Assembly (NCBI GenBank): GCA_021815405.1
Contig: JAKAGV010000002.1
Coordinates: 1 to 64,000 of the forward strand
Origin: Bacteroidota bacterium
Lineage (GTDB): Bacteria > Bacteroidota > Ignavibacteria > Ignavibacteriales > Ignavibacteriaceae
DNA length: 64,000 bases
Direction of reading: 5' to 3'
This document shows, piece after piece, positions 8,576-16,461 of this stretch. Numbering within the stretch: position 1 is the first letter of the stretch; every line of letters begins with the position of its first letter. Under the pieces are notes generated by a model. It saw nothing but the letters and a program-made list of their open reading frames with translations. It did no database searches and was not told the origin of the DNA. The position numbers were made by a program, and so were the translations under genes.

Positions 8576-8857
8576 AAGTTAGTATATCCAATGGATTTCT
8601 CACCCGGTAAAACCTGAATTAGGGATGTTGGTTATCATACAGCTTATCCGACTTTATAATTTAAGCAGAAAGCTCAAATCTCTGGCTATTAACTATACAC
8701 TACTTTTAGTCTTAGATATATATTACAACTACATAATTTCTAATATATTAGCATCGTTAACTTATTTTAATATATAATATAAAATTAACATAGGTTCTAG
8801 TTCAGATTCTCCCTTTAGAATTAGGAATAAATGAGCCCGATAAAAAGTAAAAGTGTA

Positions 8858-10375
8858 TTATGACTCTGCAATCTTATAATAGCTAATCATAAACTTTTCA
8901 TGCAGCTTCTGAAATTGAAATAACAATGCTCCGAATAATAACGCATGAAAGACATTCTTCCTATTGTTGACAAATGTACTGATAAATAATCTCCAAAAAT
9001 ATAGTCTTCCCTTCCCCATTATACCCGAATAATAAATTACCTTGAATAGTGTAATCACATCCTTATATGTCAACTCTTTCTTTATAGGATTTTCTGCTCT
9101 GTGGTTTCCATAATATGATAAGAACTGATTGGCACGACTGTATACTCTTTGAGGGCTGTATATATCATCCAGTATCTTTTTGTATCCGTTATATAAAACC
9201 ATCTTATCTATTTTAGTAATTATATTGGTTTTGTTTTCATCAAAGTCAAAAGGCTCAATCAGTCTGTTCTCAAGTCTCAGTTTCCTATTTAAATCGGTGC
9301 CAGGAGGTGCCTTTAATACGTTTACCGTTGCCAATACAATCCCGCTATTCTGTATAAAATCAATCTGGTCATCAAAGATCTTTTCTGTATCAGAATCAAA
9401 TCCAACTATAAAGCCGCCAGTGACAATAAATCCCTTCTGCTGAAGAAGCTTTACATTTTCAAGCAGATCTCTCCTCAGGTTCTGAGTCTTTTTACAGTCT
9501 TCCAGACTCTCCGCACTTACCGACTCTATACCAACAAAGATATGTCTGAATCCCGCCTCAATCATCAAATTCATCATCTCCTCATCATCCGCAAGATTTA
9601 TTGTAACCTGTGTTGCGAATCCCGGTGCATATTTATTCTTCCTCCGCCATTCAATCAAAGCCGGCAGAAGGTTCTTCTTCAAATCCCTCCTGTTGCCTAT
9701 TAGATTGTCATCTGCAAATAATATCATTTCGGGACTACCTGATGAGAGTATCAAATTTAATTCATCTATAATTTGGAAAGATGTTTTTGTCCTCGGCTTC
9801 CTGCCGAATAAAGCAGTTACATCGCAAAAGTCGCAATGGTAAGGACATCCCCTCGAATACTGGACTATTGCATAGGCATATTTATTCATGTCTATTAAGT
9901 TCCAGTCTGGCAAAGGCGATTGTGTTACATCCGCGAATTCACCTGTTTTATAGTACCTCTTGGGATTACCATTAGCAATATCATTTATAAATATAGGAAG
10001 AGTAATTTCTGCTTCATTTAGTACAAAGTGATCTACTTCCGGAAACTTCTCATACTCATGAGTAAATAACGGTCCGCCTGCTACAATCTTTTTATTAAAT
10101 CTTTTACAAAATAGAATTGCCTTCTTTGCGTATTCAGCCTGTACATTCATGGCAGATATGAATACATAATCAGCCCACTCAACATCAGCAGCTTTAAGAT
10201 TAGTAACGTTAAGATCAACTAGTTTCTTTTTCCAATTGTCGGGTAAAAGTCTTGAGACAGTAAGCAATCCCAATGGAGGATAACTTGAACTTTTAGAAAT
10301 AATCCTCATCAGTTGTTTCATTGCCCAAAATGTATCAGGCATCTCCGGGTAAAGAAGCAAAATATTCATAATCAA
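8858..10375 (-). CDS. Radical SAM protein with B12-binding-like N-terminus (HpnP-like family)
   Basis: A 505-residue protein. Residues about 1-135 form a Rossmann-like domain of the B12-binding type, but I see no DxHxxG cobalamin-ligand motif. The radical SAM cluster motif CxxxCxxC is at Cys177, Cys181 and Cys184 (RGCPYHCDFCD), followed by a TIM-barrel-like region to about 380 and a C-terminal extension of the DUF4070 type. The N-terminal wording (PDTFW, PPLGLLTVSRLLP, WADYVFISAM) recalls the HpnP hopanoid C-2 methylase family and its uncharacterised relatives. No hopanoid genes are nearby, so the substrate is open. Met1 and Met3 are both possible starts; the upstream site is weak. Confidence 0.85.
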   Translation of the reverse strand: MIMNILLLYPEMPDTFWAMKQLMRIISKSSSYPPLGLLTVSRLLPDNWKKKLVDLNVTNLKAADVEWADYVFISAMNVQAEYAKKAILFCKRFNKKIVAGGPLFTHEYEKFPEVDHFVLNEAEITLPIFINDIANGNPKRYYKTGEFADVTQSPLPDWNLIDMNKYAYAIVQYSRGCPYHCDFCDVTALFGRKPRTKTSFQIIDELNLILSSGSPEMILFADDNLIGNRRDLKKNLLPALIEWRRKNKYAPGFATQVTINLADDEEMMNLMIEAGFRHIFVGIESVSAESLEDCKKTQNLRRDLLENVKLLQQKGFIVTGGFIVGFDSDTEKIFDDQIDFIQNSGIVLATVNVLKAPPGTDLNRKLRLENRLIEPFDFDENKTNIITKIDKMVLYNGYKKILDDIYSPQRVYSRANQFLSYYGNHRAENPIKKELTYKDVITLFKVIYYSGIMGKGRLYFWRLFISTFVNNRKNVFHALLFGALLFQFQKLHEKFMISYYKIAES

Positions 10376-10381
10376 GATTTA

Positions 10382-10519
10382 TTATTTAGTTACGTTACGC
10401 ACAATTAAGGATCTAATTTACTTTGTCATTCCGAACTTGATTCGGAATCTCATTTTTCAGCATTTTTGGGATGCTGAATCAAGTTCAGCATGACATTTGC
10501 GTAACGTGAGTTATTTAGT
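10382..10519 (+). repeat. Palindromic element, copy 5 (type B)
   Basis: Nearly the reverse complement of copy 3 along its whole length. It is bounded on both sides by the direct repeat TTATTTAGT (10382-10390 and 10511-10519), which could be a 9-bp target duplication. It lies just upstream of the radical SAM gene on the minus strand. Confidence 0.9.
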
Positions 10520-10703
10520 TATATATGAAATGTTCCGCATCAATAATAAAAAGTAAAATTGCATAGGAATTATTAATATAAGTTCTTTTATATAAGCAAT
10601 ATCTTTAACTTCCCCAGTTATATGTTTTCATCACAAAATAAGAAAAAAGATTTATAGAAGTAACAGTTTAGGTTCGACTTTTACAGATTTTAGTTAAATA
10701 AAA

Positions 10704-10727
10704 AAGAGGACCTCGGTAAGTCCTCTT
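10704..10727 (-). terminator. Rho-independent terminator of tRNA-Phe
   Basis: On the minus strand AAGAGGAC pairs with GTCCTCTT around an 8-base loop and is followed at once by a T-run. It lies about ten bases after the tRNA 3' end. This is a textbook intrinsic terminator. Confidence 0.85.
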
Positions 10728-10737
10728 CATTTCACGG

Positions 10738-10810
10738 TGGGCAGAGACGGAATCGAACCGCCGACACAAGGATTTTCAGTCCTTTGCTCTACCGACTGAG
10801 CTATCTGCCC
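10738..10810 (-). tRNA. tRNA-Phe (GAA)
   Basis: A 73-nt cloverleaf on the minus strand. The acceptor stem pairs GGGCAGA with TCTGCCC, the D-arm reads AGCTCAGTCGGTAGAGC, the anticodon loop CTGAAAA carries GAA, and the T-arm contains GGTTCGATTCC. The discriminator base is A. The next bases are CCG, so the CCA end is not encoded and must be added by a nucleotidyltransferase. Confidence 0.97.
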
Positions 10811-10830
10811 TTGAATTTTTGTCCGCCAAA

Positions 10831-10857
10831 ATTATACAAAACTTGAATAATTTCCAA
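10831..10857 (-). promoter_or_regulatory. Probable promoter of tRNA-Phe
   Basis: Reading the minus strand, TTGGAA (10857-10852) and a perfect TATAAT (10836-10831) are 15 bases apart. The -10 box ends about 20 bases before the tRNA 5' end. The spacing is slightly short for sigma-70, but the position fits. Confidence 0.5.
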
Positions 10858-10928
10858 GATATAGAACGTTTTTAATTCCGGAAAACTTTATTAAGAAAAT
10901 ATTTCAGCAAATTAAAATTTAGAATTTC

Positions 10929-11822
10929 TTACTGCTGATGAAATGATACACCGATAAATTTCATTGCTTCAGGCAGACCGGTGCGCCAGTAAGTCCAGTT
11001 ATGGTTTCCGTCCCGTACTCTATATTCATGCGGTATATTTAGGTCTCTTAAAAGCACATGAAAATATGAACTGCCTTTATAAAGGAAGTCGTCATCGCCG
11101 ATGTCTGTATAATATCTTACGCTCTTTATTTTATCGAGTTCGGAATTCTTAACAATATAAAAAGGATCGTTCGCCAAGAATTGTTTTGTCAGCCGGTCTT
11201 TTCCCTTCAAGTCAGGACCGAAAACCACACCGAATAATCGATTCCACTCCGTAGTATCCATTTTGATTATTTGGTCGTCGGTATAAATTCCCGGGCTGAA
11301 AGCAACGCATGATGAAAACATATCAGGATGTTTTAATGCAAAAACTAGAGCTCCATAGCCTCCCATTGAAAGTCCTGCGACAGCTCTATATCTTTTCTCA
11401 ACCAGGATGCGGTAGTGCTGTTCGATATAAGAAATAAATTCTTGAAAGAAAAAGTCTTCGTATCTAACAGTTCCGTCATAGTTATTTACAAACCATGATA
11501 CACCCGCATCAGGCATTACAAGAATCATCGAAGGGATTTCGTGCTTTGCTATTAATTCGTCCGCAGTCATATTCGCTTCGCCGAATTGAATCCACGCAAT
11601 ATCGTTATCTGTATAGCCATGAAGAAGATAGACAACCGGGTAATATCTGTTTGATGATTCATAATCAAAAGGAAGATAGATCGTATAACGGACATCCTTT
11701 CCTAATATGTTACTTGGAACGGTCAGCCCTTCTTTAACTATACCTCTTGAGTACTGCGCCTTAGTATTTATCGATAAGCCCATAATAAGCAGAAACATAA
11801 AAAGTAAATATTTTAGTTTCAT
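10929..11822 (-). CDS. Secreted esterase (D-type/FGH-like alpha/beta hydrolase)
   Basis: A 297-residue enzyme with a signal peptide (about residues 1-22) of the putative esterase family that includes S-formylglutathione hydrolase, enterochelin esterase and feruloyl/acetyl-xylan esterases. The nucleophile is Ser152 (AGLSMGGYG), the oxyanion strand reads VVYLLHGYTDN at 63-73, an Asp is in IGDDD (241-245) and the His is 274 (DGNHNW). Many relatives release acyl groups from polysaccharides, but the substrate is not evident here. It follows argF on the same strand with a 110-base gap; the two may be separate units. Confidence 0.88.
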   Translation of the reverse strand: MKLKYLLFMFLLIMGLSINTKAQYSRGIVKEGLTVPSNILGKDVRYTIYLPFDYESSNRYYPVVYLLHGYTDNDIAWIQFGEANMTADELIAKHEIPSMILVMPDAGVSWFVNNYDGTVRYEDFFFQEFISYIEQHYRILVEKRYRAVAGLSMGGYGALVFALKHPDMFSSCVAFSPGIYTDDQIIKMDTTEWNRLFGVVFGPDLKGKDRLTKQFLANDPFYIVKNSELDKIKSVRYYTDIGDDDFLYKGSSYFHVLLRDLNIPHEYRVRDGNHNWTYWRTGLPEAMKFIGVSFHQQ

Positions 11823-11932
11823 CGAGATTCCTTCTAAGTAAGTTTTGCATATTTTACTTTAGGTAAGCTTCTCGTCATTAATCAATCTTAAATCGACATT
11901 CATAATTCGTCAGTTGTCAATCCTAATTTCCT

Positions 11933-12865
11933 TCACATTAACAGCGCCATTATTGCCTTCTGTACATGCAGCCTGTTTTCCGCTTCATCAAAAATGACCG
12001 AGTTTGGTGAATCAGCAACCTCGTCGGTTACTTCATCTCCACGATGAGCCGGCAGGCAATGCATAAAGATATAATCTTCTTTCGCGTGTTTAACAAGATT
12101 TGAATTTACTTGATAGTCCTTAAAAATCTTTTTTCTTTTTTCCGATTCACTCTCCTGCCCCATGCTTGCCCAAACATCAGTATAAATAACATCAGCATCC
12201 TTCACAGCTTTCGCGGGGTCATCAACTATTTCAACTTTACTACCGGATGATTTTGCATTCTTCAATGCGTTATCGACTATCTGCTTTTGCGGCTGGTAAT
12301 CTTTAGGTGAAGCAATACTAATGTTCATACCTACTTTTGAGCATCCGTGAAGAAGACTATGCGCCATATTGTTGCCATCGCCCACATAAGCAAGTTTCAA
12401 ACCTTTCAGCGTTCTCTTCTTTTCCAGAATCGTGAATAAATCAGATAATACCTGACAAGGATGAAGCAGATCGGTAAGCCCGTTGATAACCGGAATAGAT
12501 GCATACTTTGCAAGATCAACAACATCCTGGTGATCAAATGTTCTGATCATAATTCCGCTTAAATATCTCGAAAGTACTTTGGCGGTATCTGGTACGCTCT
12601 CACTTCTCTTAAGTTGAAGATCGCCCGGACCAAAATACAACCCGATCCCGCCAAGTTGGTAAATACCAACTTCGAACGAAACGCGCGTTCTTGTAGAAGG
12701 CTTTGAGAAAATCATACCAAGCGTTTTTCCTTTTAGTAAATGATGCTGCTCTCCCGATATTACTTTCAATTTAAGCGAAGAGCTTAGTTCGAATATCTCC
12801 CAGATTTCTTCAACTGAAAGATCATTTATAGATATTAAGCTTTTCCCCTTCATATTAACTGCCAT
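11933..12865 (-). CDS. argF: Ornithine carbamoyltransferase
   Basis: A 310-residue enzyme that makes citrulline from ornithine and carbamoyl phosphate in arginine synthesis. The carbamoyl-phosphate motif STRTR is at 57-61, HPCQ at 135-138, the SMG ornithine loop at 234-236 and HCLP at 269-272. The SMG and HCLP pair separates it from aspartate carbamoyltransferase and is typical of true OTCases. Met5 is an alternative start. No other arginine genes are in the window; its partner upstream is the GTPase at 13007-14329. A perfect ARG-box sequence lies 84 bases upstream, suggesting ArgR repression. Confidence 0.96.
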   Translation of the reverse strand: MAVNMKGKSLISINDLSVEEIWEIFELSSSLKLKVISGEQHHLLKGKTLGMIFSKPSTRTRVSFEVGIYQLGGIGLYFGPGDLQLKRSESVPDTAKVLSRYLSGIMIRTFDHQDVVDLAKYASIPVINGLTDLLHPCQVLSDLFTILEKKRTLKGLKLAYVGDGNNMAHSLLHGCSKVGMNISIASPKDYQPQKQIVDNALKNAKSSGSKVEIVDDPAKAVKDADVIYTDVWASMGQESESEKRKKIFKDYQVNSNLVKHAKEDYIFMHCLPAHRGDEVTDEVADSPNSVIFDEAENRLHVQKAIMALLM

Positions 12866-12931
12866 ATTTCTTCCAAAATTTTTTTTATGAATAGCTTTTC
12901 TAATTTATAAAGTTTTATGTTTGATACAAAG

Positions 12932-12970
12932 CCTGGAATTAAATTTATTGAATATAAATTCAATTCCAGG
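12932..12970. promoter_or_regulatory. ARG-box-like operator inside a hairpin upstream of argF
   Basis: TGAAT-ATAA-ATTCA (12949-12962) matches the ArgR consensus TGAATWWWWATTCA exactly. It sits in the middle of a larger inverted repeat with arms CCTGGAATT and AATTCCAGG (12932-12940 and 12962-12970). A weaker half site, TATGAAT, lies closer to the gene. The location between the GTPase and argF suggests that argF has its own regulated promoter. No ArgR gene is in the window, so function is inferred. Confidence 0.55.
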
Positions 12971-13006
12971 TGTATTATTTACAGAATTAGGAATATTTTT
13001 AAATCT

Positions 13007-14329
13007 TTATGAAATTATCCCCTTCTCCTTCAATATCGATTTCACTGTAACTGCTCCAATCTCCTGCAGCTCATATCGTACCCTGGTAGAAGGCTTGTTT
13101 ATTTTCAAGATTCTTCCAAGGTCAATCGGAGTTCCAATTACAACTGAATCGCATTCCGTGTTGTTAATTGTAATCTCCAGATCCTTTATTTGTTCTTCGC
13201 CATATCCCATTGCAGGGAGAAGCTTTCCAATCTTCGGATATTTTTTGTATGTAGCTGAAATAGAATTAATTGTGAACGGTCTAGGATCGACAATTTCCGC
13301 AGCACCTAAATTCCATGCTGCGATCATACCGGCACCGTATTCCATCTCGCCGTGAGTTAAAGTCGGTCCGTCTTCAACAACTAAAACTTTTTTACCAGCT
13401 ATTAATTCGGGTTTATCTACATATAACGGCGAAGCAGCTTCAATTATCTTTGCTTTCGGATTTACTGAGCGGATATTATTGCGAACTGTGGTTATGTTTT
13501 TCGGATCAGCAGAATCTATTTTATTGATTATGACTGCATCAGCAATTCTTAATGATGTATTACCCGGGAAATAACTCATTTCATGTCCTGCACGATGAGG
13601 ATCAACGACTGTAAATACAACATCAGATGAATAAAAAGGTATGTCGTTATTGCCGCCGTCCCAAATAATTACGTCGGCTTCCTTTTCGGCTTCACGAAGA
13701 ATGGCTTCGTAATCTACACCAGCATAGATAACACTGCCCATTACAATATGAGGTTCATACTCTTCCATTTCCTCAATAGTACATTCATATTTTTTCAGGT
13801 CTTCCAGCGTAGCATACCGCTGCACTTTTTGTTTTACAAGATCACCGTAAGGCATAGGATGGCGTATTGAAACTACTTTTTTGCCTGCCTCACGCAAAGC
13901 TTGAACAACTCTTCTCGATGTTTGAGATTTGCCTGATCCTGTTCTTACAGCAATAATTGAGACAAGAGGTTTCGTGCTTTTAATCATCGTATCATTGTTT
14001 CCCAGAAGCTTAAATGAAACTCCAGCAGCATTCACAATAGATGCTTTGGTCATTACGTAATTAAAAGGTACATCAGAATAAGAAAAAACTACCTCATCCA
14101 CTTTTAATTCCCTTATTAAATTGACCAAATTATTCTCGTCGAATATTTTTATTCCCTTTGGATAAAGCTTGCCTGCTAATTCAGGCGGATAAATTCTTCC
14201 GTCAATATTCGGAATCTGCGTCGCTGTAAATGCAACCACATTGTATTCTTCATTATTTCTAAAATAAACGTTGAAGTTATGGAAGTCTCTTCCGGCGGCA
14301 CCCATTATTAAGATATTTTTTCGGGACAT
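13007..14329 (-). CDS. Cyclic 2,3-diphosphoglycerate synthetase-like P-loop protein
   Basis: A 440-residue protein of the family named after archaeal cyclic 2,3-diphosphoglycerate synthetase. A first Rossmann-like domain (about 1-115, ILIMGAAGRDFHNF) is followed by a P-loop domain whose nucleotide site is TGSGKSQ (130-136), a WDGGNND motif, and INKID, which resembles the NKxD base-recognition motif of GTPases. The archaeal enzyme makes an osmolyte/thermoprotectant; in bacteria the family's role is uncertain. Co-orientation with argF, 141 bases apart, hints at a link with carbamoyl or acyl-phosphate metabolism. A short C-terminal KPSTRVRYE segment resembles the OTCase phosphate motif. Confidence 0.85.
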   Translation of the reverse strand: MSRKNILIMGAAGRDFHNFNVYFRNNEEYNVVAFTATQIPNIDGRIYPPELAGKLYPKGIKIFDENNLVNLIRELKVDEVVFSYSDVPFNYVMTKASIVNAAGVSFKLLGNNDTMIKSTKPLVSIIAVRTGSGKSQTSRRVVQALREAGKKVVSIRHPMPYGDLVKQKVQRYATLEDLKKYECTIEEMEEYEPHIVMGSVIYAGVDYEAILREAEKEADVIIWDGGNNDIPFYSSDVVFTVVDPHRAGHEMSYFPGNTSLRIADAVIINKIDSADPKNITTVRNNIRSVNPKAKIIEAASPLYVDKPELIAGKKVLVVEDGPTLTHGEMEYGAGMIAAWNLGAAEIVDPRPFTINSISATYKKYPKIGKLLPAMGYGEEQIKDLEITINNTECDSVVIGTPIDLGRILKINKPSTRVRYELQEIGAVTVKSILKEKGIIS

Positions 14330-14486
14330 TGTAAATCCCCTTCCTTTCTTTTAGTTTCAACTTTTTTGAGTTTCAGCACAAACCGGATACTACTTTTGTA
14401 TATAGTCCGGCTATACCTGTATTTTTATACTTTCTAAAATAGAAAATTATAATTGAAAGACAAGGGGTAAAGGATTTAAAAATAAA

Positions 14487-14517
14487 AATGTCATTCCAAT
14501 TAAATCAGAATGACATT
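14487..14517 (-). terminator. Rho-independent terminator of glmS
   Basis: On the minus strand AATGTCATTC and GAATGACATT form a 10-bp stem with an 11-base loop, followed by TTTATTTTT. It lies just after the glmS stop codon at 14526. Confidence 0.8.
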
Positions 14518-14525
14518 ATAAGATT

Positions 14526-16358
14526 TTACTCTACAGTTACACTTTTTGCTAGATTTCTCGGCTGATCTACATTTAATCCCTTCTTGACTGCTATATGGTA
14601 TGCCAGTAATTGAAGCGGGATAACTGTTAACAACGGCATAAGCATTCTGATAGTATCGGGAATTTTTATAGAGTAATCGACTAGCCTATCAATCTTATCA
14701 TCGCTCTCGCTGGCAATAGCAATAATTCTTCCATTCCTCGCTTTTATCTCTTCAATATTGCTGATGATCTTGTCGTAAGTAGAATCTTTCGGTGCGATAA
14801 AAACTACCGGCATGTTATCATCAATTAAGGCAATCGGACCATGCTTCATTTCTGCAGCCGGATAACCTTCTGCATGTATGTAAGAAATTTCTTTCAGCTT
14901 CAATGCGCCTTCAAGCGCCACCGGAAAGTTGTATCCTCTTCCTAAATAAAGAAAGTTTCTCACATCTTTAAATTCTTCAGCAAGCTTTTCAATCTGATCG
15001 TTTAGCTTTAGTATTGTGGAAATCTTTTCCGGAATTTTTTGAAGCTCTTCGACAATATTCTTTCCGTCTACAAGGCTCATATCTTTTCTTCTTGCTATCA
15101 GAAGAGTGATCAGCGCTAAAACAACAAGCTGAGAAGTAAATGCTTTTGTTGAAGCCACACCTATTTCCGGACCGGCATGCGTATAAACGCCAGCTATACT
15201 TTCCCTTGCAATTGAGCTTCCGACAACGTTGCAAATACCAAGTACAAGCGCACCGCGGGATTTTGCCTCACGCATAGCAGCAAGCGTATCTGCTGTCTCA
15301 CCGCTTTGTGAAATGAAAAATATTGTATCGTCTTTACTAACGATAGGATTTCTATAGCGAAATTCCGAGGCATATTCTACTTCAGTCGGAATGCGGGCAA
15401 ACTGTTCAAACATATATTCGCCTACCAATCCCGCATGCCATGAAGTTCCACATGCAGATATTATAATTCTTTTTGTGTTAACTAATTGATCGACTACGGA
15501 TTCAAGTCCGCCTAACTTAGATGTTCCTTTCTCCAGCAACAGTCTTCCGCGCATTGAATTGCAAACTGATTCGGATTGTTCCATAATTTCTTTAAGCATG
15601 AAATGAGGATAGCCGCCTTTGCTTATCTCATCCACGCTCATTGTAATTTCATGAACCTCTTTCTCAACTTGCCTGTCTAATATTGTCTTCGCAATAAAAT
15701 GATCTTTATAAACTTCTACTACCTCGCCATCTTCGATATAAACTATTTGCTTGGTATTAGCTAAAATTGCTGCAACATCAGAAGCAATAAAGTTTTCGTT
15801 CTCTCCAATGCCTAGTACAAGAGGAGAGCCTTTTCTAGCAGCTACAACTTTGTCCGGTTCGTTTGCGTAGACAACTGCAATTCCGTATGTGCCTTCAACC
15901 TCACTCAATGCCAGTTGTACGGATTTGAACAGGGAATGACCTTTAACTAAAAAGCTGTCGATTAAATGAGGAAGAACTTCTGTATCTGTCTCTGTTATAA
16001 AATTGTAGCCAAGTTTTTTCAAACCGGTTCTTAATGCTTGGTAATTCTCGATAATGCCGTTATGAATAACAAATAAATTTTTCGATGTGTTGAAATGCGG
16101 ATGTGCATTGGTTTCATTAGGCGCGCCGTGTGTTGCCCATCTAGTATGTCCAATCCCCAAATTTGCCTCAACATTAAGTTTTTCAACTTTCTCTTCGAGT
16201 AGAGAAACCTTTCCCTTATTTTTTATAACCTGGGATTTCCCGTCCATTATCAATCCAAGCCCAGCTGAATCGTAACCGCGATATTCCAGACGCTTTAAGC
16301 CGTTAATAAGAATCGGGATACAATTTTTTTCTCCAACATAACCAACTATTCCACACAT
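14526..16358 (-). CDS. glmS: Glutamine-fructose-6-phosphate aminotransferase
   Basis: A 610-residue cytosolic enzyme that makes glucosamine 6-phosphate, the entry to UDP-GlcNAc for peptidoglycan and surface sugars. It starts MCGIVGYVG, with Cys2 as the glutaminase nucleophile after Met removal. The class II amidotransferase domain covers about 1-220, two SIS sugar-isomerase domains follow, and the protein ends in the canonical DQPRNLAKSVTVE. Length and motifs are normal. AGAGAGG lies just upstream of the ATG. No glmS ribozyme was recognised in the 100-base leader. It is a likely housekeeping feeder of the polysaccharide genes to its right. Confidence 0.97.
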   Translation of the reverse strand: MCGIVGYVGEKNCIPILINGLKRLEYRGYDSAGLGLIMDGKSQVIKNKGKVSLLEEKVEKLNVEANLGIGHTRWATHGAPNETNAHPHFNTSKNLFVIHNGIIENYQALRTGLKKLGYNFITETDTEVLPHLIDSFLVKGHSLFKSVQLALSEVEGTYGIAVVYANEPDKVVAARKGSPLVLGIGENENFIASDVAAILANTKQIVYIEDGEVVEVYKDHFIAKTILDRQVEKEVHEITMSVDEISKGGYPHFMLKEIMEQSESVCNSMRGRLLLEKGTSKLGGLESVVDQLVNTKRIIISACGTSWHAGLVGEYMFEQFARIPTEVEYASEFRYRNPIVSKDDTIFFISQSGETADTLAAMREAKSRGALVLGICNVVGSSIARESIAGVYTHAGPEIGVASTKAFTSQLVVLALITLLIARRKDMSLVDGKNIVEELQKIPEKISTILKLNDQIEKLAEEFKDVRNFLYLGRGYNFPVALEGALKLKEISYIHAEGYPAAEMKHGPIALIDDNMPVVFIAPKDSTYDKIISNIEEIKARNGRIIAIASESDDKIDRLVDYSIKIPDTIRMLMPLLTVIPLQLLAYHIAVKKGLNVDQPRNLAKSVTVE

Positions 16359-16461
16359 CTGCGCCTCTCTTTTATTTGGAATATTAAATTTCTAATCATC
16401 AAATTAAAAGAATTTTTCTAAAATAAAAAATTTTACTTGTCTTCCGAAGTGGTAAAAGAAT

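Larger units (their letters stand above)
8304..8857. other. Non-coding spacer
   Basis: No gene seen. It has an 11-nt periodic tract just after the 236-aa gene (8322-8365) and palindromic element copy 4 (8443-8575). The final 280 bases are AT-rich with no recognised signal. Confidence 0.55.
10376..10737. other. Non-coding spacer
   Basis: It holds palindromic element copy 5 and the terminator of the tRNA gene. The roughly 180 bases between them show nothing recognisable. Confidence 0.6.

Noticed and set aside
635-10519. Insertion sequence or prophage
   Set aside because: No transposase, integrase, or phage structural gene was found among the frames in this gene-poor stretch.
12921-13355. Open frame of 144 codons on the plus strand
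   Set aside because: It lies mostly opposite the P-loop protein gene, whose motifs are clear on the minus strand; the shadow has no protein-like features of its own.
16359-16461. glmS ribozyme leader
   Set aside because: The leader between the C25 gene and glmS is only about 100 bases and lies on the wrong side; no ribozyme core motif was seen near the glmS start.
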